64,000 bases of DNA from Muribaculaceae bacterium. Its GTDB lineage: Bacteria; Bacteroidota; Bacteroidia; Bacteroidales; Muribaculaceae. This document shows, piece after piece, positions 7,892 to 15,887 of the stretch; position 1 is the first letter of the stretch, and the number at the start of each line of letters is the position of its first letter. The DNA is taken from positions 1-64,000 of the forward strand of contig JAFLTO010000012.1 in the NCBI GenBank assembly GCA_022510425.1, in the 5' to 3' direction. The position numbers and the translations under genes are program-made. The notes under the pieces were generated by a model. The model ran no database searches, was not told the origin of the DNA, and saw only the letters and a list, made by a program, of their open reading frames with translations.

Positions 7892-10422
7892 TACCAGGTT
7901 TCTTCCCAGTCGGATTGGGGTTTATAATCCCATGGTTTTATCTGCACAAGTATATTTTGGTTAACCAAAGTACTTTCTGTATGAGTGACATTGAAAGTGT
8001 AAATATGGTTTCTCATGATAGGCCAATGTTGTGTTAAATTGTCATGATTTGCTTCATAAGATTCATACTCTGAAGGTCTCAAAGATTTGATAGCTGTATT
8101 AGTCGCATAATCAGTGAAATATATACGGTAACAATTATTATCATCGAGGTTATTGGAATATGTATCATTATCGTATCTATACTCAATGTGAATAACTTTT
8201 GGAGAGGAGTTCACATTCCGCTTTTCCTCATCATCACCATAATCATTGGGGTCGTCCACTCCTTTTTCCGGAACATATAATATATAACGATGGGATCCAT
8301 TAACTTCACCTGTGTATATGAATTCACAGAAGTCTGAACGTTCTATACGAGGATTGAAAATATTAGGATAGTCGTTAGTATTAGGAACTGCAATTTTCCC
8401 CCACTCTTCATCTTCTTTCCAAGAATCCCAGGTTCCATAATACCAAGATAACCAGTTTTTATATTGATCTTCGGTTTGACCACCTTCTTCCTTGTACCAG
8501 GGTTCATGATCTTTGATTCTGAACCATTCACAATCTTTCTCACCCCCTTGATGTTTTAGAGTCCAAGTTTCAGAAGTAGAGGTACTCAAATCAACCGGTT
8601 CGATGTTTGCACTACTGTTCATACATCTTAGATAAATATGTTTGGCTTCTTTAGGAAGATTCACAACCACCTTAGCCACAGATCTGATCAAAGAAACAGG
8701 TTTCCCTTTTAAATCTTTAGTTTCGCCATTAGCCCAAGTGCCGAACGCATCATATTCCTGAACTCCCACCATAGCGATTGCGTTAGTTCCATTTAATGGG
8801 ACACCTTCGCGATTCGTATCGTTAAGATAGATATCACTGATAAATTCAATAGCATAAATAACAATAGGGTCATTCGGAGCATAAATGAAGATAGGTTCTG
8901 GGTCTCCAGTTATTTTTATTTCCATACTTTCTCCCGGCAAATCAACAGGTGTAATGGAAGAAGTAAAATAAGAATCATCTGAAGAAATAGTATTAGAACT
9001 TCTTTGAATCCTTATTTTAGCAGATGAGCCATTAAGGCTACTATATTTTACTCTTAAATGACCAGAATTTTGAGCAATAAAACTTATAGATCCATTAGCA
9101 CCACTATTTGGAACATACTTCTCGTCAACAGTATATTTCAAGTATTGCTCAGTTTTTCCATTAGAAGTTCTTGTTTCAATCCCATCAGATTTAGGTAATA
9201 TAATACCATATCTGTCATTACTTTTTGTAATCCTAACATATGTAGATGCATCACTTGTATTGGGATGATTTTCATTTTGAATTATGTAAAGTCCATCGTT
9301 AGAATAATAGGCATTAGGCGTAAACCAAAATTCATTCCACCCGAACCAATCGTTAGATTCTTTAAATTTATTGCTGTTTCTTAATTTCCAATTATACCCC
9401 CATTCTTTGCAACTACCATCCCAGATTTGATCGAAACTTAATTCATTATTCGAATCATATACACTACCTCCAAAATTCCACAACTGCCAAAGATTTTCAT
9501 AATCATAGTATACAGCTTCCTTAATGCCATCTTGTTTATTTTGATACCTGTAATCCCACCAAGGATCCCAATAATTTCTTATCCAATTAGCAGCCATCGC
9601 CTCATTTTCAATTAAATCAGATGAAGGTGTTTTACCTGTTGTCACATGATATTCATCTGTAGTACTTCTTCTATTCATCCACCCAACATTATCACTTACA
9701 TAATAATCTGAACCATACTGTTTAGCCAAGAATTTATATTTCTTCTTTCCATAAGTGTTGTCTTTTTGTAAAAAATGTAAATCATTAATGGTTTTTACTA
9801 CAGATAGATCGGATGTATTGCATAGATAACTATACGAAAATTCATTAGTCATTTTTTCATTTGTATCCCCGAACCAAGAAGTTCTGCCTTCATTAGGCAT
9901 ATTGGCAATGATAGCAATCTTAAAGGGATAAGATCTAAGAAGTTCACGGATTTTGCCTGCAAGTTTATTTCCGTTATTATCGGTTAAATTACCAATTTGA
10001 ATTGTGGTTTTATAAAGTTCATTTCCAGCTTCACCATAAATTTTTTCAAAACTACTTATTATAGGAGAGTCAAATAGGAAATAGTCATTACCGCTTCCAT
10101 CGGGATCGGATATGAAGAATTTGACACGGAATTTACGTATTAAATTTTCGTTTTGTTCAGCGTCAGAATGAAATGAAGCACGAGCAGAGAAATCTGCACC
10201 CGGATCGAAATAAATAGAGATGGCGTCACCATCTACTTCGGAGGAGGAAGAAGAGGAATCGGGGTTAATGAGTTTATCGTCGGTACAGGAGAGAAGTGTA
10301 ATAAGTATAAGGGATAAGGTGTAAGGGATGAAGGATAAGGTATAAGGGACAAGGGGAAGATACCTCTTACCGATGAAATTTCTTATGGAAGATTTTATAT
10401 TTGACAGAAGATTCATTTTCAT
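7891..10422 (-). CDS. large fimbrillin-like surface lipoprotein (843 aa)
   Basis: Paralogue of the 959-aa protein encoded at 12981-15860: both carry EVDGDAI just after the lipid anchor, a Y(L/M)RCMN motif, RSDFC(E/S)FIY, an L(Y)VPEKG/LPDKY-type segment and LxxHWPIMRNHIY near the C-terminus. The signal peptide MNLLSNIKSSIRN...TLLSC is followed by TDDK (acidic export signal), and FSARAS holds a candidate Arg processing site. The hydrophobic core PYTLSFI-PYTLSLI is a tandem 7-residue repeat created by an underlying 7-base repeat. I start at ATG 10422 (MKMNLLSN), because the longer frame opens with TTG inside the preceding HEPN gene's 3' end. Likely a fimbrial shaft-accessory or tip subunit; the exact role cannot be read from sequence. 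Confidence 0.75.
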   Translation of the reverse strand: MKMNLLSNIKSSIRNFIGKRYLPLVPYTLSFIPYTLSLILITLLSCTDDKLINPDSSSSSSEVDGDAISIYFDPGADFSARASFHSDAEQNENLIRKFRVKFFISDPDGSGNDYFLFDSPIISSFEKIYGEAGNELYKTTIQIGNLTDNNGNKLAGKIRELLRSYPFKIAIIANMPNEGRTSWFGDTNEKMTNEFSYSYLCNTSDLSVVKTINDLHFLQKDNTYGKKKYKFLAKQYGSDYYVSDNVGWMNRRSTTDEYHVTTGKTPSSDLIENEAMAANWIRNYWDPWWDYRYQNKQDGIKEAVYYDYENLWQLWNFGGSVYDSNNELSFDQIWDGSCKEWGYNWKLRNSNKFKESNDWFGWNEFWFTPNAYYSNDGLYIIQNENHPNTSDASTYVRITKSNDRYGIILPKSDGIETRTSNGKTEQYLKYTVDEKYVPNSGANGSISFIAQNSGHLRVKYSSLNGSSAKIRIQRSSNTISSDDSYFTSSITPVDLPGESMEIKITGDPEPIFIYAPNDPIVIYAIEFISDIYLNDTNREGVPLNGTNAIAMVGVQEYDAFGTWANGETKDLKGKPVSLIRSVAKVVVNLPKEAKHIYLRCMNSSANIEPVDLSTSTSETWTLKHQGGEKDCEWFRIKDHEPWYKEEGGQTEDQYKNWLSWYYGTWDSWKEDEEWGKIAVPNTNDYPNIFNPRIERSDFCEFIYTGEVNGSHRYILYVPEKGVDDPNDYGDDEEKRNVNSSPKVIHIEYRYDNDTYSNNLDDNNCYRIYFTDYATNTAIKSLRPSEYESYEANHDNLTQHWPIMRNHIYTFNVTHTESTLVNQNILVQIKPWDYKPQSDWEETW
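10302..10357. repeat. heptad array encoding a repeated signal-peptide core
   Basis: Plus-strand units TAAGTAT, AAGGGAT, AAGGTGT, AAGGGAT, GAAGGAT, AAGGTAT, AAGGGAC, AAGGGGA in perfect 7-base phase. Seven is not a multiple of three, so the peptide repeats every 21 bases: PYTLSFI, PYTLSLI, LITLLSC. This is the clearest coding copy of the family. Confidence 0.9.
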
Positions 10423-10438
10423 TGTATTTATAGTGAAC

Positions 10439-10464
10439 AGGGTAGACACCTTCTTTCCTAATTT
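10439..10464. repeat. hairpin element A3 with conserved tail
   Basis: A weak hairpin (AGGGT/ACCTT around AGAC) with the exact tail TTTCCTAATTT at 10454-10464. It separates the HEPN gene from the next fimbrillin gene. Confidence 0.6.
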
Positions 10465-10495
10465 GTGAATTCGAGTGGTGCAAACCAAAGGAATC

Positions 10496-10900
10496 CTAAT
10501 TTTCAATTAATCTTTTTATTTCAAGACAAAATTCTTCAGCTTCTTTTTTATATTGTGTGAAAGAAACTATATCTTGATAGACAAAGTCTTCATAATCGCT
10601 TAATTGACGACCATTCATTAGATCGGCATAGGATTTAATAAATTTTGAGTCTAATAGACCAGTATGAATAAATTTTAATGACAACATTCTTTTTACTCCT
10701 GCGTGTGAAGAGGTTTCGATTTCATTTTTAATCAACAATGCACAAGATATATAAAAACAAGCATAATATAATCTTGTAACTGCACTATCATAAAATCCTT
10801 TTTCAGCAAGGAGGTCAGCTTCTTTTAAAGAATTATCGGATTTTTCAATACGATAGCCCACTAAAGCATTCCTGGATTCTATATCTAATTGTTGTTTCAT
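10496..10900 (-). CDS. HEPN domain protein, toxin of a HEPN/MNT pair
   Basis: A 134-aa protein that matches the classical HEPN family: KEADLLAEKGFYDSAVTRLYYA..., then SSHAGVKRML, and near the C-terminus NGRQLSDYED, the usual R-x-x-x-DYxD pattern. HEPN proteins of this kind pair with minimal nucleotidyltransferases as toxin-antitoxin modules; the HEPN partner is typically an RNase and the nucleotidyltransferase AMPylates it. The start overlaps the stop of the MNT gene as ATGA (10897-10900), so the two are translationally coupled. The pair sits inside the fimbrillin operon between two copies of the hairpin element A. Whether this copy is toxic is an inference. Confidence 0.88.
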   Translation of the reverse strand: MKQQLDIESRNALVGYRIEKSDNSLKEADLLAEKGFYDSAVTRLYYACFYISCALLIKNEIETSSHAGVKRMLSLKFIHTGLLDSKFIKSYADLMNGRQLSDYEDFVYQDIVSFTQYKKEAEEFCLEIKRLIEN

Positions 10901-11217
10901 AAGGCTTTTCTTTCATTCATTACATTTATAGTGAATGGAGTTTTCCTTTGATTCCACACTTTGTGTTGAAGGATCACAGGTGAAATATCAAAGCCACTTT
11001 CCCATTCAATAGGTAACAATTCTCCGATAATATCTTGTTGTTTTTTTATTCTTTCTAAAGGATTGAGGTTATCAGGCAGAAGAATTAGTAAATCTATATC
11101 TGAAGAATCATTATAATCACCACGGGCTGAAGAACCAAATACATAAGATTCTATCTCAGGGAATTTCCTTAAGACATTAGAAATAGCTTTTAAAGATTCT
11201 TTTCGATTCATTTTCAT
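10897..11217 (-). CDS. minimal nucleotidyltransferase (MNT), antitoxin of a HEPN/MNT pair
   Basis: A 106-aa polymerase-beta-like nucleotidyltransferase. The motif FGSSARGDYNDSSDIDLLIL contains the GS...DxD metal-binding core. In known pairs this enzyme neutralises the HEPN RNase by adding AMP groups. Its ATG (11217) is followed by a second in-frame ATG two codons on; the start context ATGAAAATGAAT is the same as that of the 843-aa fimbrillin, suggesting that a fimbrillin translation start region was copied or reused. Four-base overlap with the HEPN gene. Confidence 0.9.
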   Translation of the reverse strand: MKMNRKESLKAISNVLRKFPEIESYVFGSSARGDYNDSSDIDLLILLPDNLNPLERIKKQQDIIGELLPIEWESGFDISPVILQHKVWNQRKTPFTINVMNERKAL

Positions 11218-11227
11218 TTATTTTATT

Positions 11228-11259
11228 GCGAGCAGGCGAGACGCATTCTTTCCTAATTT
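11228..11259. repeat. degenerate hairpin element A4 with conserved tail
   Basis: GAGCAGGCG-AGA-CGC is the same left arm and loop as A1 (4675-4688), but the right arm is mutated to CGCATTC, leaving only a 3-bp stem. The tail TTTCCTAATTT (11249-11259) is intact and runs into the stop codon of the 565-aa fimbrillin. Confidence 0.7.
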
Positions 11260-12956
11260 TACCAGTTGTATGAACCGCCATCCGACCAGTTATCGACTTG
11301 GCCGGAGATGGAATTGGAATTTGATTCTATATCATGATTGCCATCAATGATAGTTTGGTTATCTTCAGTAAGATTTTGTTCCATATCGTGCCATTCCTCT
11401 ACTTTGGCATAAACAATTATTTTTAGATCCCATTTATCTGGGTTGATTACACGAGCAACCACATCATAGAAAACACCACGTTCCAAGCCTGAAGAATAAT
11501 CTTTCCTTTGTAATTCCTCATCATATTCGTCTTTATAAGTCTGTCCTTCCTTTCCCTCATATTGTGTTTCAGAAGAATTACCGAATAATTTCAAGGTTTT
11601 ATATTCACCGGTAACTTCTCCATCAGTGTAAGGTATTTCATCTTCAGTTCCTATATTTTGAGCGTAAGTATCAAGAACAAAAGGAAAATGGATTTCAGTT
11701 TTTTCAATACCATCATCTTGGTTTTCCGGTAGATAAACGACACCTTGCCAAGCTCTTTGCCTTAGAGCTTTCCATTCATCGAGAGTTCCGGTATAAAGAT
11801 CCAAGACATCCATAGGTCTTAATGGATATTTATCACCGATTTCAGGCCAGACATATCTATTCAACGGAACAGGCCAGTTAGCATAAGAAATAACTTTAGT
11901 ATCGATATCATCTCTTGTAAAACCAAAATATCCATCTGAAGGTAATTCAGTTGAAGTGGATGGATTTAAAATAAAAGGATCGTTCTTATCCGCATCCAGT
12001 CTTCCTTTATCATCATCAAGATCAGTATAAAGGAAGGTCCTTTTCCTCAAATATGTTGCCACCGGTCGGTTCTCACCCATTTCATCTACATAAAAGCGAA
12101 TAGACTGGTTTCCAAAACCGGAAGAAATACCTTCGTAGTAATTGTTTTTTTCTGTAGGTTGAGTAGCATCAAATAGAATTGTATATCTTACTTTAGAACA
12201 CATAAACTTAAGGTTAACATGGATATTAGCCTGGGTGTTTTTATATATGGGCACCGTATTGTTCAATCTATCAGTAGTGGAGGATGATACAGGTAAATTA
12301 TTACCATCAACATTATCATAAACAATTCGTTCAGGAGTACAACTCATGGGTAGATGAGCAACCTTTAAAGGCACATCAGAAGTATAATATAGGGCCAATT
12401 GTTTTATATAATCTTCAGTATATATTCCTTCAGCCTCATAAAGATTATTCACATAGAGATCGCAGTTTGCAAATGCATAGAAACGATACCTGCCCGGATA
12501 AAGTGTAAGATTATAAGATTTTTCCTTATTGATAATTCCATCAAAATCATAAACATTAATAGGATTAATGACAACTCTTTGACGCCCGCTAGTTCCCTGG
12601 GAACTCATATCCTGTTCAATATATTTATTGCCAGATTTATCAGTTTGAATATTATCTCCCAGTGTTGGATCATCTTTCGAAAGGTAATTGAAATAAGAGA
12701 GTTGGACGGCAACAATATATAGATTACTAATATTACCTTCACCGTTATTTAAATAACTGTTTTCCAATTCGGTGTCATTAGCACGAGTGGCATCATAATT
12801 GAAGGATGGACCGTTTTCCGGAATCAAGAAACTGACAGCGACCTTATCGTAATCTTCAGTTACAGAGTTATCTACAGAATCCTCCTTGCAACTCCAGAGA
12901 GAAAGAGCAAGAATAAAAGCACTAAGACAACAAATATATTTATTAATTTTTTTCAT
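11259..12956 (-). CDS. fimbrillin-like lipoprotein (565 aa)
   Basis: The smallest member of the cluster and the best candidate for a shaft or anchor subunit. The signal peptide ends SLWSC-KEDS, close to the K-(D/E)2 surface-export consensus. YDATRANDTE about 40 residues after the Cys is a candidate Arg cleavage site as in FimA/Mfa1. RAWQGVVYLPEN near residue 400 matches the 1015-aa paralogue, and the C-terminal ~120 residues contain GVFYDVVARV(I)NPDKWDLKI, also echoed there (GQMYDLVAKLKKSD). Start at ATG 12956. It lies between the HEPN/MNT pair and the 959-aa gene; the gap upstream is only 24 bases, so cotranscription is likely. Confidence 0.78.
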   Translation of the reverse strand: MKKINKYICCLSAFILALSLWSCKEDSVDNSVTEDYDKVAVSFLIPENGPSFNYDATRANDTELENSYLNNGEGNISNLYIVAVQLSYFNYLSKDDPTLGDNIQTDKSGNKYIEQDMSSQGTSGRQRVVINPINVYDFDGIINKEKSYNLTLYPGRYRFYAFANCDLYVNNLYEAEGIYTEDYIKQLALYYTSDVPLKVAHLPMSCTPERIVYDNVDGNNLPVSSSTTDRLNNTVPIYKNTQANIHVNLKFMCSKVRYTILFDATQPTEKNNYYEGISSGFGNQSIRFYVDEMGENRPVATYLRKRTFLYTDLDDDKGRLDADKNDPFILNPSTSTELPSDGYFGFTRDDIDTKVISYANWPVPLNRYVWPEIGDKYPLRPMDVLDLYTGTLDEWKALRQRAWQGVVYLPENQDDGIEKTEIHFPFVLDTYAQNIGTEDEIPYTDGEVTGEYKTLKLFGNSSETQYEGKEGQTYKDEYDEELQRKDYSSGLERGVFYDVVARVINPDKWDLKIIVYAKVEEWHDMEQNLTEDNQTIIDGNHDIESNSNSISGQVDNWSDGGSYNW

Positions 12957-12980
12957 TTAACTCTTCTATATCCTTTATTT

Positions 12981-15860
12981 TCACCAATCCACTACAACTT
13001 TCTTATGTGACCAGTCAGTCACCATCACAGAGATTTCAGGAGTCTCCGGTCCGCTGGTTGAAACATAGAATTCATATATATGATTCCTCATAATAGGCCA
13101 ATGTTTTGCAAGGTTAGAGCTTTTTCTTTCATACTCATCGAAGCTTTGCATAGAAATATCCCTAATCGCGGTATTGGCCTCAGTTTGGAAAAAACCAGAA
13201 TTTGAAGAAGTACCGGTTGAGTATCCATAATTAGTGAAATATATTCTTCTACATTCATTATCATCGAGATTAAATTCAGGATGATTATAAACAGTAGCAG
13301 CAGTACTAGTTCCATCTTTACTTGTTGCTTCTTCCTTAAAATTAGAGTCATATCGAATCTCAATATGAGGCACTTTGGGAGTGCAACTAAAAATACCCGG
13401 ATAGTTAGGATCATCTATATATTTATCCGGAAGATATAAAACATACTTATTCAATCCATCAGAAGTCTTACCAACATAAATAAAGGAACAGAAATCAGAA
13501 CGATTTATATGCGGATTGAAAAGGTGTGGATATTTATCGGCTCTTTCGCCTATTTTCATATTAACGGAATGGCTTCCTGAACCTCTATCTTCAACAACTG
13601 TAAGAACATCACTCGTACTTACATGTTTAAAATCCCAACCTGCATTTTCTTTATTAGTTCTCTGCCAATCTCCTGTTTCGGGATTCTTATCGCCATCAAA
13701 TTTCCAAGTAGTATTTTTCCAACTGCCATAGAACCAACTAAGGAATTTTTTATAAGAATCTAATTGGGAGGTGTTTTTAACTTCATCTTTGTCTGCATAG
13801 TCAACAAGTCCCGGTCCATATTTCTGAATATTAAACCATTCACAATTAGCAGCATTTGCACTTTTAGATAATACATTATGGTCTGATTCATCCCAAAGGT
13901 CTGAAGTATTCGTTTCGACATCCATTGGTTCGCAATGAGCAGTACGGTTCATACAACGCATATAAACATGCTTTGGCCTTTGATTATTAAAAGACGGAAT
14001 ATAAAGGATTACCTTAGCGAGGGCCCTGATTAAAGAAATATTTGCATGCAAGTTGTAAGTTGTGCCATATTCCCAATCCGGGATTGGCTCAAACTGTTGT
14101 ACCCCATACATTGGGATACCTTGTTCATCATTTGGAAAGACCCCTATTCTATCTGTATCATAAAGATATTTACCACGGATATACTCAATTCCATATATTA
14201 TAGCGTTTCCAGTCGGGCTCCAAATATACATATCTTCGGAATCGCCACCTAAAGAAATATCCCTGAAAGAATCAGAGGTATTATCAGTACCGTTTATATC
14301 AAACCATTTACCTTTATTACCTTCAGCAATTGTAAATTCTTTATCGCGAGTTCCACCTTTTTGTACTACAATCTTAGCCTGCTTACCATCTGAGCTTCCC
14401 CATTTAATACGAAGGGTTCCTGAGGTTCTACACAAGAAGGTGAAATAACCTTTAGAAGAGCCATCCTTTCTATCCACTATAGCTTGATTATCTTCACTGT
14501 TACCTTGATTTTCAAGAACAGGAATCAACACACCAAATCTTTCAATACCTTCAATTGTTGTACTAACAAGTTTTGTTGCGATAGACGAATGAGGCACATA
14601 AGTAAGTGTGGCACTGTTATTTGCTGATCCTATGCGGGTCCTTAACAACTGCAAATTACTTTCGTTACCTTTCATCCAATTATTGTAAATCTCTTCTCCG
14701 TTACGTTCCCACCATTCCAAGCCCCAGCGGTTGACTGTGGAACCTCCATTAAGATTTTTACCATCGTTCCAACCAAAATTGCCCGCATAAATACTCTTAA
14801 TATCATCATCTGACGGTTTACCCTCCTCAGTAGATTTCCCAATACGAGCGATGGCACTGAAATTCCAAAGGTACCAAAGATGTTGATAGTGACGATAAAT
14901 TTGTTTTTCTTCATTAAGAGTCATATCCGGATTCCAATAATAACGGATCCATTGATTAGCAGTTTCCTTGCTCTCGAAATCATGCTCTTTGACAGGAGAA
15001 CTTTTCATTTCACCCGTTAACTTTCCTTTAGGATTCCACCCTTGACGAATATCCCTCATTTGAACCCACTCGGTAGGCTGTCCCATACCATAATATTTCT
15101 TACCATTATTATCGGTATAGTTTGCCATAAAATTTCCATAGGTGGCTAATCTCGTGGGACGATCAGACTTATCATTATTAGCATAATAAGTATCTTCGTA
15201 AATATGATGAAGATCATTGATATTCCTTATTTTGTCTTTAGTAGTTGCTGAATTCAAAATACTGTTTTCCCAACCCCAAAGTGGTTCACCCTTAAGAGTT
15301 GAAGAAGGGTTTTCTTTAAAATTATTCTCAGAACTGTCGTCAAAATCACTTGGATTAATTTTATCATCAGCGTTTGGCCAATTAGCGAGGACTGCAATTT
15401 TAAAGGGATGATTTTTAAGATAAGACTTAATCTTATTGATATCAAATACCTGGTTTTTACGGTCAACAATCATTGTCATAGGAATTCGGACATACCAATA
15501 ATCTTTGGCGGTAGAACCGGAGAAATTTTCTACAGACCCTACGATACGGTCGTTAGCTCCGAAAAGAAAATCTCCATCTTCATTGAAAAAGAATACACGG
15601 AATTTATCCTGCATATCGATCCAATCATCCTTGGATTCGACATTATTGTATTGATATGTCACATCCCTTGTTTGAAGGCTCTTATCGAGAGCAATATAGA
15701 AACCTATTGCATCCCCATCCACTTCTACAGATGAAGCGTCATTAGGATCATTAAACTCGATTTTATCGTCGACACATGAAACGTAGGTTAAAGCCAGAAA
15801 AGAAATTATCAAAGCTTTCCCAAATGTTCCAAATATAATATTTTTATAATTGAATGACAT
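12981..15860 (-). CDS. large fimbrillin-like surface lipoprotein (959 aa)
   Basis: Close paralogue of the 843-aa protein (shared EVDGDAI, YMRCMNRTAH, NRSDFCSFIYVG, AKHWPIMRNHIYEF). The signal peptide ends TYVSC-VDDK; the segment LQTRDVTYQ contains a possible Arg processing site. Unlike four of its neighbours, its signal peptide shows no heptad-repeat coding. Residues ~430-560 contain a beta-rich domain with TLRIKWGSSDGKQAKI, matching HLRVKYSSLNGSSAKI of the 843-aa paralogue. Start ATG 15860; 27 bases separate it from the first gene of the operon, with no hairpin element. Confidence 0.77.
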   Translation of the reverse strand: MSFNYKNIIFGTFGKALIISFLALTYVSCVDDKIEFNDPNDASSVEVDGDAIGFYIALDKSLQTRDVTYQYNNVESKDDWIDMQDKFRVFFFNEDGDFLFGANDRIVGSVENFSGSTAKDYWYVRIPMTMIVDRKNQVFDINKIKSYLKNHPFKIAVLANWPNADDKINPSDFDDSSENNFKENPSSTLKGEPLWGWENSILNSATTKDKIRNINDLHHIYEDTYYANNDKSDRPTRLATYGNFMANYTDNNGKKYYGMGQPTEWVQMRDIRQGWNPKGKLTGEMKSSPVKEHDFESKETANQWIRYYWNPDMTLNEEKQIYRHYQHLWYLWNFSAIARIGKSTEEGKPSDDDIKSIYAGNFGWNDGKNLNGGSTVNRWGLEWWERNGEEIYNNWMKGNESNLQLLRTRIGSANNSATLTYVPHSSIATKLVSTTIEGIERFGVLIPVLENQGNSEDNQAIVDRKDGSSKGYFTFLCRTSGTLRIKWGSSDGKQAKIVVQKGGTRDKEFTIAEGNKGKWFDINGTDNTSDSFRDISLGGDSEDMYIWSPTGNAIIYGIEYIRGKYLYDTDRIGVFPNDEQGIPMYGVQQFEPIPDWEYGTTYNLHANISLIRALAKVILYIPSFNNQRPKHVYMRCMNRTAHCEPMDVETNTSDLWDESDHNVLSKSANAANCEWFNIQKYGPGLVDYADKDEVKNTSQLDSYKKFLSWFYGSWKNTTWKFDGDKNPETGDWQRTNKENAGWDFKHVSTSDVLTVVEDRGSGSHSVNMKIGERADKYPHLFNPHINRSDFCSFIYVGKTSDGLNKYVLYLPDKYIDDPNYPGIFSCTPKVPHIEIRYDSNFKEEATSKDGTSTAATVYNHPEFNLDDNECRRIYFTNYGYSTGTSSNSGFFQTEANTAIRDISMQSFDEYERKSSNLAKHWPIMRNHIYEFYVSTSGPETPEISVMVTDWSHKKVVVDW

Positions 15861-15887
15861 TTTATCTTGGTGATAATATACAATTAA

